From: an uncultured Lachnoanaerobaculum sp.
Lineage (GTDB): Bacteria > Bacillota > Clostridia > Lachnospirales > Lachnospiraceae
Direction: 5' to 3'
Length of the DNA stretch: 54,214 bases
NCBI RefSeq assembly: GCF_938015485.1
Contig: NZ_CALLVU010000140.1
Location: 1-54,214 of the forward strand
The notes beneath the pieces are model-generated. The model did no database searches. It saw only the letters and a list, made by a program, of their open reading frames with translations, and was not told the origin of the DNA. Positions 43,499-53,239 of the stretch are shown in pieces. Numbering within the stretch: position 1 is the stretch's first letter; each line of letters opens with the position of its first letter. The position numbers were made by a program, and so were the translations under genes.

Positions 43499-44698
43499 AT
43501 GGCAAAGATACAGATGATTACTCCACTTGTTGAGATGGATGGAGATGAGATGACAAGAATCCTGTGGAAGATGATAAAGGATGAACTTATACTTCCGTTT
43601 GTGGATTTAAAGAGTGAATACTATGACCTTGGATTAAAACACAGAGATGAGACTGATGATAGGGTAACTGTAGAGTCCGCCAATGCTACAAAGAGGCTCG
43701 GTGTGGCTGTAAAATGTGCTACCATTACTCCGAATGTCGCCAGAGTAAAAGAATATGACTTAAAGGAGATGTGGAAATCTCCAAACGGTACTATAAGAGC
43801 TATCTTAGACGGTACGGTGTTCAGAAAACCTATATTGGTAAAGGGTATTGAGCCGAATGTCAGAACATGGAAAAAGCCTATAACCATTGCCCGTCATGCC
43901 TATGGTGATGTATACAAAAATACGGAGATGATTATTGACGGGCCGGGTAAGGTTGAGCTTGTGTACACAGACAGTGAGGGTAATGAAACAAGAAGTCTTA
44001 TACATGAGTTTAAGGGTGCAGGAATTGCACAGGGAGTTCACAATCTGGATTCTTCCATTGAAAGCTTTGCAAAGGCTTGCTTTGAATATGCTCTAAGTCA
44101 AAAAGAGGATTTGTGGTTTGCTACAAAGGATACCATATCAAAGAAGTATGACCACACATTTAAAGATACTTTTGAAGAAATATATAATGCAGAGTACAAG
44201 GAGAAGTTTGAAAAGGCGGGTATTACCTATTTCTATACTCTTATAGACGATGCCGTGGCAAGAGTGATGAAGTCCGAGGGCGGATTTATCTGGGCTTGTA
44301 AGAACTATGACGGAGATGTTATGAGCGATATGCTTTCATCCGCGTTCGGTTCACTGGCTATGATGACTTCGGTATTGGTTTCTCCTGACGGCTGTTATGA
44401 GTATGAGGCTGCACACGGTACAGTTCAAAGGCATTATTACAAGTATCTGAAGGGAGAGCCTACATCTTCCAATTCTGTGGCAACAATATTTGCATGGAGC
44501 GGTGCGCTAAGAAAAAGAGGAGAACTTGATAATCTTCCTGATTTGATTGATTTTGCAAACAGACTTGAAAAGGCTACCATTGACACTATAGAGTCGGGTA
44601 AGATGACCGGAGACCTCGGTGCAATATCAACATTGGAGAATATAACAGTTTTAAACAGTGAAGAGTTTATACATGAGATTGCAAAGCATTTGCAATAA
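43499..44698 (+). CDS. icd: NADP-dependent isocitrate dehydrogenase (eukaryotic-type)
   Basis: 399 residues. MDGDEMTRILWKMIKDELI at the N-terminus and the block GTVFRKPI are signatures of the homodimeric, mitochondrial/cytosolic-type NADP IDH rather than the E. coli type. AAHGTVQRHYYKYLKGEPTSSNSVA and DDAVARVMKSEGGFIWACKNYDGDV (cited in part) include metal-binding Asp residues and the coenzyme loop. It oxidises isocitrate to 2-oxoglutarate, feeding glutamate synthesis. It probably shares a transcript with the VOC gene. Confidence 0.95.
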   Translation: MAKIQMITPLVEMDGDEMTRILWKMIKDELILPFVDLKSEYYDLGLKHRDETDDRVTVESANATKRLGVAVKCATITPNVARVKEYDLKEMWKSPNGTIRAILDGTVFRKPILVKGIEPNVRTWKKPITIARHAYGDVYKNTEMIIDGPGKVELVYTDSEGNETRSLIHEFKGAGIAQGVHNLDSSIESFAKACFEYALSQKEDLWFATKDTISKKYDHTFKDTFEEIYNAEYKEKFEKAGITYFYTLIDDAVARVMKSEGGFIWACKNYDGDVMSDMLSSAFGSLAMMTSVLVSPDGCYEYEAAHGTVQRHYYKYLKGEPTSSNSVATIFAWSGALRKRGELDNLPDLIDFANRLEKATIDTIESGKMTGDLGAISTLENITVLNSEEFIHEIAKHLQ

Positions 44699-44703
44699 AT
44701 ATA

Positions 44704-44733
44704 TGGCAGTTTCCTTTCGGGAGCTGCCATTCT
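44704..44733 (+). terminator. hairpin between icd and addB
   Basis: ATGGCAG / CTGCCAT with further pairing inside (TCC...GGGA) and a TTTC loop. The T tail is poor, so it may be a weak terminator. Confidence 0.45.
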
Positions 44734-44751
44734 ACATATTTTAGGAGAGAG

Positions 44752-47700
44752 ATGGGATACAGATTTTATTTTGGCGCCTCAGGTGTGGGAAAGACCTACA
44801 GGGCTTTTAAGGATATTATAGATGAGGCTGTAAAAAACTTGGATAAAAAGTTTTTTATTATAGTACCTGAGCAGTTTACGATGCAGACTCAAAAAGATAT
44901 AGTGCAGATGCATCCTAATCATGCAGTAAACAATATAGATGTACTCAGTTTTAACAGGCTTGCTTACAGAATATTTGAAGAACTTGATATAGAAAATCCT
45001 GAGGTTTTGGATGAACTTGACAAGGCGCTTATACTTAGAAGGGTTGCAAACAAGGTAGAGCTTAAGGCGTGGAAAAAGCAGTTCCAAAAGGCGGGATTTA
45101 TTGACAGTATAAAGTCGCTTATTTCAGAGTTTATGCAGTATGATATCAGTGACGACTTTATAAGAGAGCAGGTAAACAACAGTGAAGTGGATTCGCTTCT
45201 TAAGATAAAACTTGAGGATATATATAATTTAAAGACGGGATTTGAGGAATATATTGCCGGAAAATATTTCACAAACGAGCAGATACTTGATATTTTGAAT
45301 GAAAATATAGCAAACAGTGAATTATTAAGGGACAGTGTTATTTTATTTGACGGTTACACAGGCTTTACACCTATTCAAAACAGAATAATTTCAAACCTTA
45401 TGAAGGTGGCGGCTGAACTCAGATTCAGTATAACTTTGGGTAAGGGAGTTAATCCGGATATCAGACTCTTAGAGAGTGATCTTTTCTTTATCAGCAGCAA
45501 GATGATTTCACAGATAAATGAGATGGCAAAGAAGGAGAATATAAAGAGATTGCCTGATATAAATTTGAATACCGGAGCGGTACACAGGTTTAAGAACTCA
45601 AAAGATCTTGGATTTTTTGAAGAGCATTTCCTCAGATATGACGGAAAAAAATCAAAAGAAGTCTCTGATATTGAGATAAATTACTGTATGAATCCTTTGG
45701 ACGAGATAGATTTTGTTGCCAATAAAATACTTGGTCTTGTAAAGGATAATGACTACAGATACAGGGATATTGCGATAATCTACGGCGACCTTGAGGATGT
45801 GTCCGATGCACTGATAAACAGATTTCATCAGCTTGAGATTCCATACTATTTGGATGAGAAGATGGATGTTGACAACAATGAGTTGGTGGAGTTTATCAAT
45901 GCCTGCATCGGAGTTATAAGTGAGAATTTTTCATATGATGCGGTAAACAGGTTTTTACGACTCGGACTTTTACATTTTGACAAAAGGCTTGTATCACTGC
46001 TTGACAATTATTTGCTTGAGACAGGTATAAAGGGATATAAAAGACTGCATTCGGAATTTACATATTTGCCGAAAAGTTTTAGTGAAACTGAATTAAAAGA
46101 GATAAATGAGTTCAAGGACTTTGCTCTTTGTAAGCTTGATACACTTTATACGGCAATAAGTAAGAGTAAGGTAAGCATAAAGAGTGCCCTTGGTGCTTTC
46201 AGAGAGATATTTACAAAGGAGAATATAGAAGAAAAGCTTGAAGATATAAAGTCGTCACTTGAAAAAATTAGTGATTTTAAAAGAGCGAGAGAGTATGAGG
46301 GAATATTTGAAGAGGTTATCAGCCTGTTTGACAGATTGGAGCTTGTACTTGAAGGTGAGAGTCTGACCAAAAAAGAACTAAGCGACCTCTTACATACAGG
46401 TTTTGAAGAGATAAAGCTTGGAATGATACCTGACAGGGTGGACAGAGTGGTAATAGGTGACTTAAAAAGAACCAGACTCGGCAGTATAAAGGCACTGTTT
46501 GTATGCGGCGCAAATGACGGAAGTCTGCCTACAGTCAAGGATTCCGGAGGACTTATAAATGACAGAGAAAAAAGAAAACTTAAGTCTTTGGGCTTTAACC
46601 TTTCGGATACAGTCAGAGAGGATTTGTATACAGGCAGATTTTATCTGTATCAGGTGCTTACAAAGCCTTCAGACAAGCTGTTTATAAGTTTTGCAGGTAT
46701 GGACTTTGAGGGTAAGTCTTTGCGTCCGTCAATACTTATAAATATGGTAAAGTCGATATTCCCTCTTATAGAGATAAAAAGAAGCAGAGAGATGAATATA
46801 TATTCAAGGTTTGAAGCAAAGGAATATCTTAGTGAAAATTTGAGAGGGCTTCGTGCAAAGGAAGTAACAGATGAAGACTTTATAAGATATATTGCGACAT
46901 TCTTTGATAAGGAGTTTATAAAAAGACTCACAGAGGCTGCAATGTATGTATACAAGGACAGCGGAATAGGTGAGAGTGCAGCAAGAGAGTTGTTCGGTGA
47001 TGAACTTCGTGTAAGTGTGACAAGGCTTGAAAACTATAACGCCTGTCCTTTTGAGCATTTTATAAGCTACGGGCTTGGAGTTGAAGAAAGGCAGATACAT
47101 TCATTTAAAGCGTCGGATATAGGTACATTGGTACATGACATGCTTGAAAAATGTTTCAGATATGCAAAGTCAAGAAATAAAGTGATTGCAAAGATGGATG
47201 AAGCGGACCTTTTCTCGCTGGTTGATGAGGCTGTAAACGAAAACATGGTTTCCGAAAAAAACAGCATATTTAAAGAGAGCAATAAGTCAAAGTATCAGCT
47301 TGAAAAGATTGTAAGAATGACAAAACTTACAATGCTTGTACTTTCAAAGCAGCTTGCAGCAGGCGACTTTGAACCGAGTTTTTTTGAGAAAAGCTTTAGT
47401 GAAAGGGATAATCTTGAAGCTTTAAATATTGAACTGAAAAATAATGCCAAGATGTATCTTAGAGGAAAGATAGACAGAGTGGATACATATGTTGATGAAG
47501 ATAAGACATTGGTAAAAATAATTGACTACAAGACCGGAAATATGAAGTGGGAGCTTGATATGCCTTTTTACGGCAGGGCTTTGCAGCTTGTGATATATCT
47601 GGATGCGGTGATGGAACAGCTTACAAAAGAGGGTAAAGCGGTTTTGCCGGCGGCATTTTTTTACTACCATATAGACTCACCTTTTCTTACAAGAGATGAG

Positions 47701-48138
47701 GTGAAAAAAGAAAACGCTTTCTTAAGTAAGTTAAAGCCTATGGGTATAGTCAATACGGATTTTAATATAATAAAGCATCTGGATAAAAGTATTGAGACAA
47801 GCAGTGATGTCATACCTGTAATGTTAAAAAAGGATGGAAGCATTTCAAAGACATCAAGCGTTGCAAGTACAAAGAGAATAGAATTACTTAGAAAGTATGT
47901 AAAGCAAAAGGTAAAGAACACCGCTGAAAATATCTTAAGCGGAAATATCGGCATTACACCTGCAATAAGAAAGGGAAAATCAAGCTGTGAGTACTGCCCA
48001 TACAGTGCGATATGCGGATTTGATGAAGGAATAGAAGGATTTGCATACAACAACTTGGTGAAAATAAATGACGATGATATTTGGGAAATGATGGAGAAGG
48101 ATGAGCATGTGGACAAAGGCACAACAGGCGGCAATTGA
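44752..48138 (+). CDS. addB: ATP-dependent helicase/deoxyribonuclease subunit B
   Basis: 1128 residues, usual for AddB. The N-terminus has a Walker A motif GASGVGKT (about 8-15). The C-terminal RecB-type nuclease domain has IDYKTGNM (about 924), with the catalytic Asp and Lys. Fe-S cluster cysteines are a single Cys in YNACPFEHF (about 765) and the trio CEYC...C (about 1079, 1082, 1088). With AddA it resects double-strand breaks up to Chi sites. The 3' end overlaps addA by 38 bases, so translation is coupled. Confidence 0.97.
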   Translation: MGYRFYFGASGVGKTYRAFKDIIDEAVKNLDKKFFIIVPEQFTMQTQKDIVQMHPNHAVNNIDVLSFNRLAYRIFEELDIENPEVLDELDKALILRRVANKVELKAWKKQFQKAGFIDSIKSLISEFMQYDISDDFIREQVNNSEVDSLLKIKLEDIYNLKTGFEEYIAGKYFTNEQILDILNENIANSELLRDSVILFDGYTGFTPIQNRIISNLMKVAAELRFSITLGKGVNPDIRLLESDLFFISSKMISQINEMAKKENIKRLPDINLNTGAVHRFKNSKDLGFFEEHFLRYDGKKSKEVSDIEINYCMNPLDEIDFVANKILGLVKDNDYRYRDIAIIYGDLEDVSDALINRFHQLEIPYYLDEKMDVDNNELVEFINACIGVISENFSYDAVNRFLRLGLLHFDKRLVSLLDNYLLETGIKGYKRLHSEFTYLPKSFSETELKEINEFKDFALCKLDTLYTAISKSKVSIKSALGAFREIFTKENIEEKLEDIKSSLEKISDFKRAREYEGIFEEVISLFDRLELVLEGESLTKKELSDLLHTGFEEIKLGMIPDRVDRVVIGDLKRTRLGSIKALFVCGANDGSLPTVKDSGGLINDREKRKLKSLGFNLSDTVREDLYTGRFYLYQVLTKPSDKLFISFAGMDFEGKSLRPSILINMVKSIFPLIEIKRSREMNIYSRFEAKEYLSENLRGLRAKEVTDEDFIRYIATFFDKEFIKRLTEAAMYVYKDSGIGESAARELFGDELRVSVTRLENYNACPFEHFISYGLGVEERQIHSFKASDIGTLVHDMLEKCFRYAKSRNKVIAKMDEADLFSLVDEAVNENMVSEKNSIFKESNKSKYQLEKIVRMTKLTMLVLSKQLAAGDFEPSFFEKSFSERDNLEALNIELKNNAKMYLRGKIDRVDTYVDEDKTLVKIIDYKTGNMKWELDMPFYGRALQLVIYLDAVMEQLTKEGKAVLPAAFFYYHIDSPFLTRDEVKKENAFLSKLKPMGIVNTDFNIIKHLDKSIETSSDVIPVMLKKDGSISKTSSVASTKRIELLRKYVKQKVKNTAENILSGNIGITPAIRKGKSSCEYCPYSAICGFDEGIEGFAYNNLVKINDDDIWEMMEKDEHVDKGTTGGN

Positions 48139-51100
48139 TATAAAAAAGGGAAGCATATTGGTATCTGCCGCTGCCGGAAGCGGAAAGACTGCGGTACTTG
48201 TAGAAAGAATAATAAAAAAGATAACGGATAATGATAATCCTGTTGATGTGGATTTGCTTTTGGTAATGACTTTTACAAGGGCTGCAGCTGCATCTATGAA
48301 GGAGAAAATCTACAATGCCCTGTTAAAAGAGATGGAAAAGCATGAAACAAATACCGTAGAGTTTAAGAGACTGAAGGAGCAGTCCGTACTTTTGGCATCA
48401 GCCAAGATAATGACTACAGACAGTTTCTGTCTTTCAATAATAAGGGAAAATATTGATAAGATCGATATAGATCCTGCTTTTTGTGTGGCGGATGAGAGTG
48501 AAATCTCACTTTTAAAGGCCGATACAATGGATGAACTTTTGGAAAGTGAGTATGAAGCCGCAAATAAGGACTTTATGGAACTAAGTGACGCCTTTGCAAA
48601 CAGTAAGGGAGACAAGAGTATCGTCGAGTTTATTGAAAAGCTTTACAGATTTGCCGTAAGCAAACCTTGGCCTTTGGAGTGGCTTGATTCATTGAATGAG
48701 AGCGATGATAAATGGCAGGAGTATATATATGCTCAGATAATGAAAAGTGTGGACTCCGTTTTACAAGATATTGATGAGATGATTGATATATGTAATGAGG
48801 AAGAGGGACCGACTGCATATTTGGATAATGTATTGGAGGAACGCTCAAGTATCGGAGGTATAAAAAAGGCGGCAGATATATTTGAACTCTCAAAAAAGCT
48901 TAACTTGATAAGCTTTGACAAGCTTAAGGCGGCAAAAGGCGGAGACAAAGATTTAAGGGAAAGAGCCAAAGCAATCAGAGATAAGTATAAAGATAATATT
49001 TCAAAGCTTGCACAGGATTATGACTTTGACAAAGACAGGGTTTTGCTTGAAGAGCAAAGTGAAAAGGCAAAGATAAGAGCTGTGGTGGATTTGACAAAGA
49101 AGTATATTTCACTCTTTAATGAAAAAAAGAGAGAAAAAAATCTGGTGGACTTTTCAGATATAGAGCATTTGGCACTTGGCATACTTGTAGATGAGAATAA
49201 AAATCCTACAAAAGTTGCGGAGGCATATAAAAAAGAATTCAGTGAAATATATATTGACGAGTATCAGGATTCCAACTACCTGCAGGAAGCCATAGTGAAT
49301 GCGATAGAAAAGAACAATGTCTTTATGGTGGGAGATGTGAAGCAGTCAATATACGGATTCAGGCAGGCTTCGCCAAAGCTTTTCATGGAAAAGTATAAAA
49401 CTTTTAAAGGCTTTGACGGTATGGATGATGAAGATGCGAAGAAAGTTGTTCTCAGTAAGAATTTTAGAAGCAGAAAAAACGTGCTTGACGGTGCAAATGT
49501 CTTATTCAAAAAGATCATGAAAGAGGATATAGGCGGCATTGATTATGATGATGATGCGGCGCTATATCTTGGAGCAAGCTTTGAAGTGGGAGATAAGGAG
49601 TATGTAAGTGAGTTGATGCTTACGGATGTGGGCAGCATTGAAGATGACACATCTGCTATAGAGCTTGAAGCAAGAGCTATTGCAAAGAGGATCAAGGAGC
49701 TGAAAAAAGAGCTGAAGGTGGACGGCGGCAGAGATTTAAAGTACAGCGACATAGTGATTTTGGTGCGTGCAAGTATCGGTGAGAGTATAGCCAAGGTTTT
49801 GAATGATGAAAATATTCCGGCATATGCGGAGAACAACAAAGGCTACTTTCAGACATTTGAGGTTAGAAAGATACTTGCCATATTGGCGGCTATAGATAAT
49901 CCTTATTCAGATGTGGATTTGACCGCATTTTTGAACTCGGAGATTGTAGGAATGACTGATTTGGAGCTTGCAAATATTGTATCCGACTACAGGAAAAAGC
50001 AAAATATTGAAAAGTCTAAAAAAATCAGAATGATGGACGCAATCATATTTGAGGAAAGTGAAGGAAGCATTGAAGAGGCCACAAAGAAAAAGATAAGAAA
50101 AGCACTTGAGTTTTTAGATGAGTATGGGAAAAAGTCGACATATATGAATATTCAGGCGCTTTTACAGGATATTTACAATAAAACCGACTTTTTGAATATA
50201 ACAGCCGCAATGCCGGGAGGACAGGTCAGAAAGGCCAATTTGATGTTGCTTATAAGTAAGGCTGCAACTTTCGGAAACTCCGGATACAGCGGACTCTATA
50301 ACTTTATCAGATATATTGCAAAGCTTAAGGACTTTGACAACGACTTCGGAGAGGCCGGTATACTTTCTGAAAATGATGATATTGTAAGGATTATGACAAT
50401 ACATAAGTCAAAGGGACTTGAGTTCCCTGTATGTTTCCTTGCAAATGCAAACAGAAGCTTTAATAAGACCGATTTGAAGCAGGGTATAGTGATAGATAAC
50501 GACTTCGGACTCGGTGTGCAGTATGTGGACAGTGAACATAATATAAAAGACAGTTCCATAAAACAAAATGTTATAAAATATAAGTTGGGTACGGAGCTTA
50601 TGGGTGAAGAGCTGAGAGTACTTTATGTGGCGCTTACAAGAGCTATGGAAAAGATGATTATTTCAGGTACCTGCAAGGATGTTAAAAAGGCTTTGGAAAC
50701 GAATAAGGAAAATCCGAGGTTTTTGGATATAAGATCCTGTAATTCATATCTTGACCTGATACTTTTAAGCTTTGACAGAATACATTTTGATTTAAAGCTA
50801 TATGATTATAAGACTCTTTTGGATGAGGAAAAACTTACTCAAAAAGAAGTCAGAGATTTGCACAAGGTATTTGAAGGAAGCGATATCAAAAAATATGACG
50901 AGTTAAAGAAAAGACTTGATTATACATATCCACACAGTGTAAATGTGGATTTAAAAACCAAGTTTTCGGTATCTGAAATCAAGAGAATGTCACAGAGTGA
51001 AGAATTTGAGATAAAACAAAATAAAGAAAAGACAGGGGGCGTAAATAATGCCGGTGAGCGCGGTAATGCCTACCATAAACTTATGCAAAGACTTCACTAC

Positions 51101-51553
51101 GAAAATATAGAAAACTTCAAAAACAGACTTGAGTTTGTAAAATCGGAGATGGCACTGTTAAAGAATGCCTCTTACAGAGAACTTATAAACCCGGATGATA
51201 TTGTAAAGTTTTTGGATACAAAACTTGGAGAGATATTTATTAAGTATCACAAAAACTTAAAGAGAGAAAATCAGTTTATAATGGGTATATCCGCAAGAGA
51301 AGCAAATATGGGAGACAGTGATGAGACTGTACTGATACAGGGGGTCATAGATGCATATATATATACAGAAGACAGCATGATTTTGGTGGATTATAAGACG
51401 GATAATGTAAAAGATGCAGAAACTTTGATAAACAGATATAAAGTTCAGCTTGAACTTTATAAGAAATCTCTTGAAATGAGTACAGGAAAAAATGTAAGTG
51501 AAATTTTTATATATTCGTTTGCACTTGGTAAGGAGATAAGACTTTATGAATAA
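48101..51553 (+). CDS. addA: ATP-dependent helicase/nuclease subunit A
   Basis: 1150 residues. A UvrD-like superfamily 1 helicase: Walker A AAAGSGKTA (about 23-31), TFTRAAAASMKEKI (motif Ia, about 56), IDEYQDSN (motif II, about 385), VGDVKQSIYGFRQA (motif III, about 410), LVRAS, TIHKSKGLEFPV (motif V, about 767), and LYVALTRAMEKM (motif VI, about 842). The C-terminal nuclease has VDYKTDNV (about 1096). AddA and AddB together do the work of RecBCD. The start at 48101 (GAGAAGG upstream) lies inside addB; a second in-frame ATG at 48107 is possible. The last codons overlap maf. Confidence 0.97.
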   Translation: MSMWTKAQQAAIDIKKGSILVSAAAGSGKTAVLVERIIKKITDNDNPVDVDLLLVMTFTRAAAASMKEKIYNALLKEMEKHETNTVEFKRLKEQSVLLASAKIMTTDSFCLSIIRENIDKIDIDPAFCVADESEISLLKADTMDELLESEYEAANKDFMELSDAFANSKGDKSIVEFIEKLYRFAVSKPWPLEWLDSLNESDDKWQEYIYAQIMKSVDSVLQDIDEMIDICNEEEGPTAYLDNVLEERSSIGGIKKAADIFELSKKLNLISFDKLKAAKGGDKDLRERAKAIRDKYKDNISKLAQDYDFDKDRVLLEEQSEKAKIRAVVDLTKKYISLFNEKKREKNLVDFSDIEHLALGILVDENKNPTKVAEAYKKEFSEIYIDEYQDSNYLQEAIVNAIEKNNVFMVGDVKQSIYGFRQASPKLFMEKYKTFKGFDGMDDEDAKKVVLSKNFRSRKNVLDGANVLFKKIMKEDIGGIDYDDDAALYLGASFEVGDKEYVSELMLTDVGSIEDDTSAIELEARAIAKRIKELKKELKVDGGRDLKYSDIVILVRASIGESIAKVLNDENIPAYAENNKGYFQTFEVRKILAILAAIDNPYSDVDLTAFLNSEIVGMTDLELANIVSDYRKKQNIEKSKKIRMMDAIIFEESEGSIEEATKKKIRKALEFLDEYGKKSTYMNIQALLQDIYNKTDFLNITAAMPGGQVRKANLMLLISKAATFGNSGYSGLYNFIRYIAKLKDFDNDFGEAGILSENDDIVRIMTIHKSKGLEFPVCFLANANRSFNKTDLKQGIVIDNDFGLGVQYVDSEHNIKDSSIKQNVIKYKLGTELMGEELRVLYVALTRAMEKMIISGTCKDVKKALETNKENPRFLDIRSCNSYLDLILLSFDRIHFDLKLYDYKTLLDEEKLTQKEVRDLHKVFEGSDIKKYDELKKRLDYTYPHSVNVDLKTKFSVSEIKRMSQSEEFEIKQNKEKTGGVNNAGERGNAYHKLMQRLHYENIENFKNRLEFVKSEMALLKNASYRELINPDDIVKFLDTKLGEIFIKYHKNLKRENQFIMGISAREANMGDSDETVLIQGVIDAYIYTEDSMILVDYKTDNVKDAETLINRYKVQLELYKKSLEMSTGKNVSEIFIYSFALGKEIRLYE

Positions 51554-52130
51554 TGTTAAGATAATTTTGGCTTCAGCATCGCCCAGAAGGAAAGAGCTTT
51601 TGGAGCAAATCGGTGTAGACTTTGAGATAGCGGTATCCGACAAAGAAACTGAAATTGACTGTATGGACCCGGTAGAGGCGTGTAGAAAACAGGCTTACAA
51701 TAAGGCTTTGGATATTGTAGAAAAATCAAGGCTTAAGTATGGTGATGAGGATTTTGTGGTCATATCTGCCGATACTATAGTGGCAATAGAAGGAAAAATC
51801 TTAGGAAAGCCGAAGGATAAATCCGAAGCAAGACAGATGCTTAAGACTCTCTCAGGCAGAAAGCACAGGGTATATACTGCGGTATGCGTATACAATTCTT
51901 TGAAGGACAGTTATGAGAGTTTTGTAGAGGATACTCCTGTGGAAGTGGCAAGTCTTTCAAGTGAAGAGATTGAAGATTATTTGGAGAAAAAAGAGCCTTA
52001 TGACAAGGCCGGAGCCTATGCAATACAGGGATATTTTTCAAGATATATAGTTGGAATAGAGGGAGATTATTACAATGTAATGGGGCTACCTGTAGGAAGA
52101 CTGTACAGAGAGTATTTAAAAGAATTATAA
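51546..52130 (+). CDS. maf: Maf family nucleoside triphosphate pyrophosphatase
   Basis: 194 residues. Maf proteins hydrolyse non-canonical or excess NTPs/dNTPs (dTTP/UTP type) to the monophosphate. Signature blocks are ILASASPRRKELLEQIG (about 6-22, the SxSPRR loop), VISADTIVAIEGKILGKP (about 74-91), the SGRKHRVYTA motif (about 104) and KAGAYAIQG (about 157). It begins 8 bases inside the end of addA, typical of this cluster. Confidence 0.95.
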   Translation: MNNVKIILASASPRRKELLEQIGVDFEIAVSDKETEIDCMDPVEACRKQAYNKALDIVEKSRLKYGDEDFVVISADTIVAIEGKILGKPKDKSEARQMLKTLSGRKHRVYTAVCVYNSLKDSYESFVEDTPVEVASLSSEEIEDYLEKKEPYDKAGAYAIQGYFSRYIVGIEGDYYNVMGLPVGRLYREYLKEL

Positions 52131-52137
52131 AGAAAAA

Positions 52138-52161
52138 TTGCACCCCTTATAAGGGGTGCAA
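52138..52161 (-). terminator. terminator between maf and the wall-binding lipoprotein
   Basis: A perfect 24-base palindrome TTGCACCCCTTA / TAAGGGGTGCAA. On the minus strand it is followed by TTTTTC, so it chiefly ends the lipoprotein transcript; it may also stop maf. Confidence 0.85.
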
Positions 52162-52170
52162 CAGTTAAAA

Positions 52171-53163
52171 TCAGTTGCCGTTAGGATTCAGACATTTTCC
52201 TTCCTTGTCAAACTGATAGCTTACACCTTTTATATCAATAGCGCGGTCTCTTGCCATCTTGCCGTCCAAGAGGAAGTAATACCAGGAGTCGCCTTCTCCC
52301 TTGACCCATTCATCTGTCGCCATCTTACCGTTTGAGTGAACATAGAATGTATTTGTGCCGTCCTTTATCCATTTGTGTTTTGCTATCTCACCGTTGTAGT
52401 TGAAGTAGTACCATTCACCGTCATCTTTATTCTTTACCCATTCTCCCTGTGCCATTGCACCTGAAGAATGCAGATAATAGTATGTATCTTTTATCTTTTG
52501 CCAACCTGTAAGCATTGAACCGTTGTTACCAAGGTAATACCAGTTGCCGTTCACTACTTTCCAGCCTGTAGTCTTCTTGCCGGTAGCATCCACATAGTAC
52601 CAGGAACCGTCCTTTTCTTCCCAATTTGCTTTTTCGATAACATTTATGTGAATGGATTTTGTAATGCCCTGATAGGTCGCCGTAATATTGGTCTCGCCTA
52701 CTTTATTGGCATGGATTTCGCCCTGTGTTACATCGGCTATATCGGAATTTTCAGATGTCCACTCGGCAATCTGACTGACATTGGTGTAAATACCGCCTTC
52801 CAAGAATATAGCTTCTGCAGATACACTAAACTGTAATTCCATATCCATATCTGTAGGTGTTACTATAAGATGATGGTCCAGTTTATCCTCAGAGTCAACA
52901 CCTGAGTTGGCAAGTGCAAGCTCCGTCATTTTTTTCTCAATAGAATCCACATCAAAGCTGTCTTCAAGGTTGATTCCTCCGCCGTTGTAAACATCCCCTA
53001 TATCTGTTGAACTTACCAATTCTTTTATCGTCTCTCCGCTTTTTGAGTTGTCGGCATTAGTGAAACTGCCTTCCGTATTTGATGATTGGTTTGTACAACC
53101 TGTTATTAAAGTACCGCTACCAAGACAAAATGATAGTAATAAAAATGGTATAAATCTTTTCAT
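52171..53163 (-). CDS. surface lipoprotein with Ig-like domain and cell-wall-binding repeats
   Basis: 330 residues. The signal peptide ends in lipobox ITGC (Cys at about 23). After a low-complexity spacer (about 24-55), residues ~95-175 contain a bacterial Ig-like domain (Big_2) with WTSENSDIADVTQGEIHANKVGETNITATYQG (in parts: WTSENSDIADV, then KVGETNITATY). The C-terminal ~150 residues hold six to seven ~20-residue repeats, e.g. GWKVVNGNWYYLGNNGSMLT and EWVKGEGDSWYYFLLDGKMA, of the choline/CW-binding-1 type. These repeats bind teichoic acid-linked or other wall polymers. Surface anchoring by both lipid and repeats is unusual. Target is unknown. Confidence 0.88.
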   Translation of the reverse strand: MKRFIPFLLLSFCLGSGTLITGCTNQSSNTEGSFTNADNSKSGETIKELVSSTDIGDVYNGGGINLEDSFDVDSIEKKMTELALANSGVDSEDKLDHHLIVTPTDMDMELQFSVSAEAIFLEGGIYTNVSQIAEWTSENSDIADVTQGEIHANKVGETNITATYQGITKSIHINVIEKANWEEKDGSWYYVDATGKKTTGWKVVNGNWYYLGNNGSMLTGWQKIKDTYYYLHSSGAMAQGEWVKNKDDGEWYYFNYNGEIAKHKWIKDGTNTFYVHSNGKMATDEWVKGEGDSWYYFLLDGKMARDRAIDIKGVSYQFDKEGKCLNPNGN

Positions 53164-53239
53164 AAGCCTCCAAAGTTAAAACATTATAGTTACATTATAG
53201 CGATTTAAAAATATCATTTCAATATATATTTGCAGCAAT

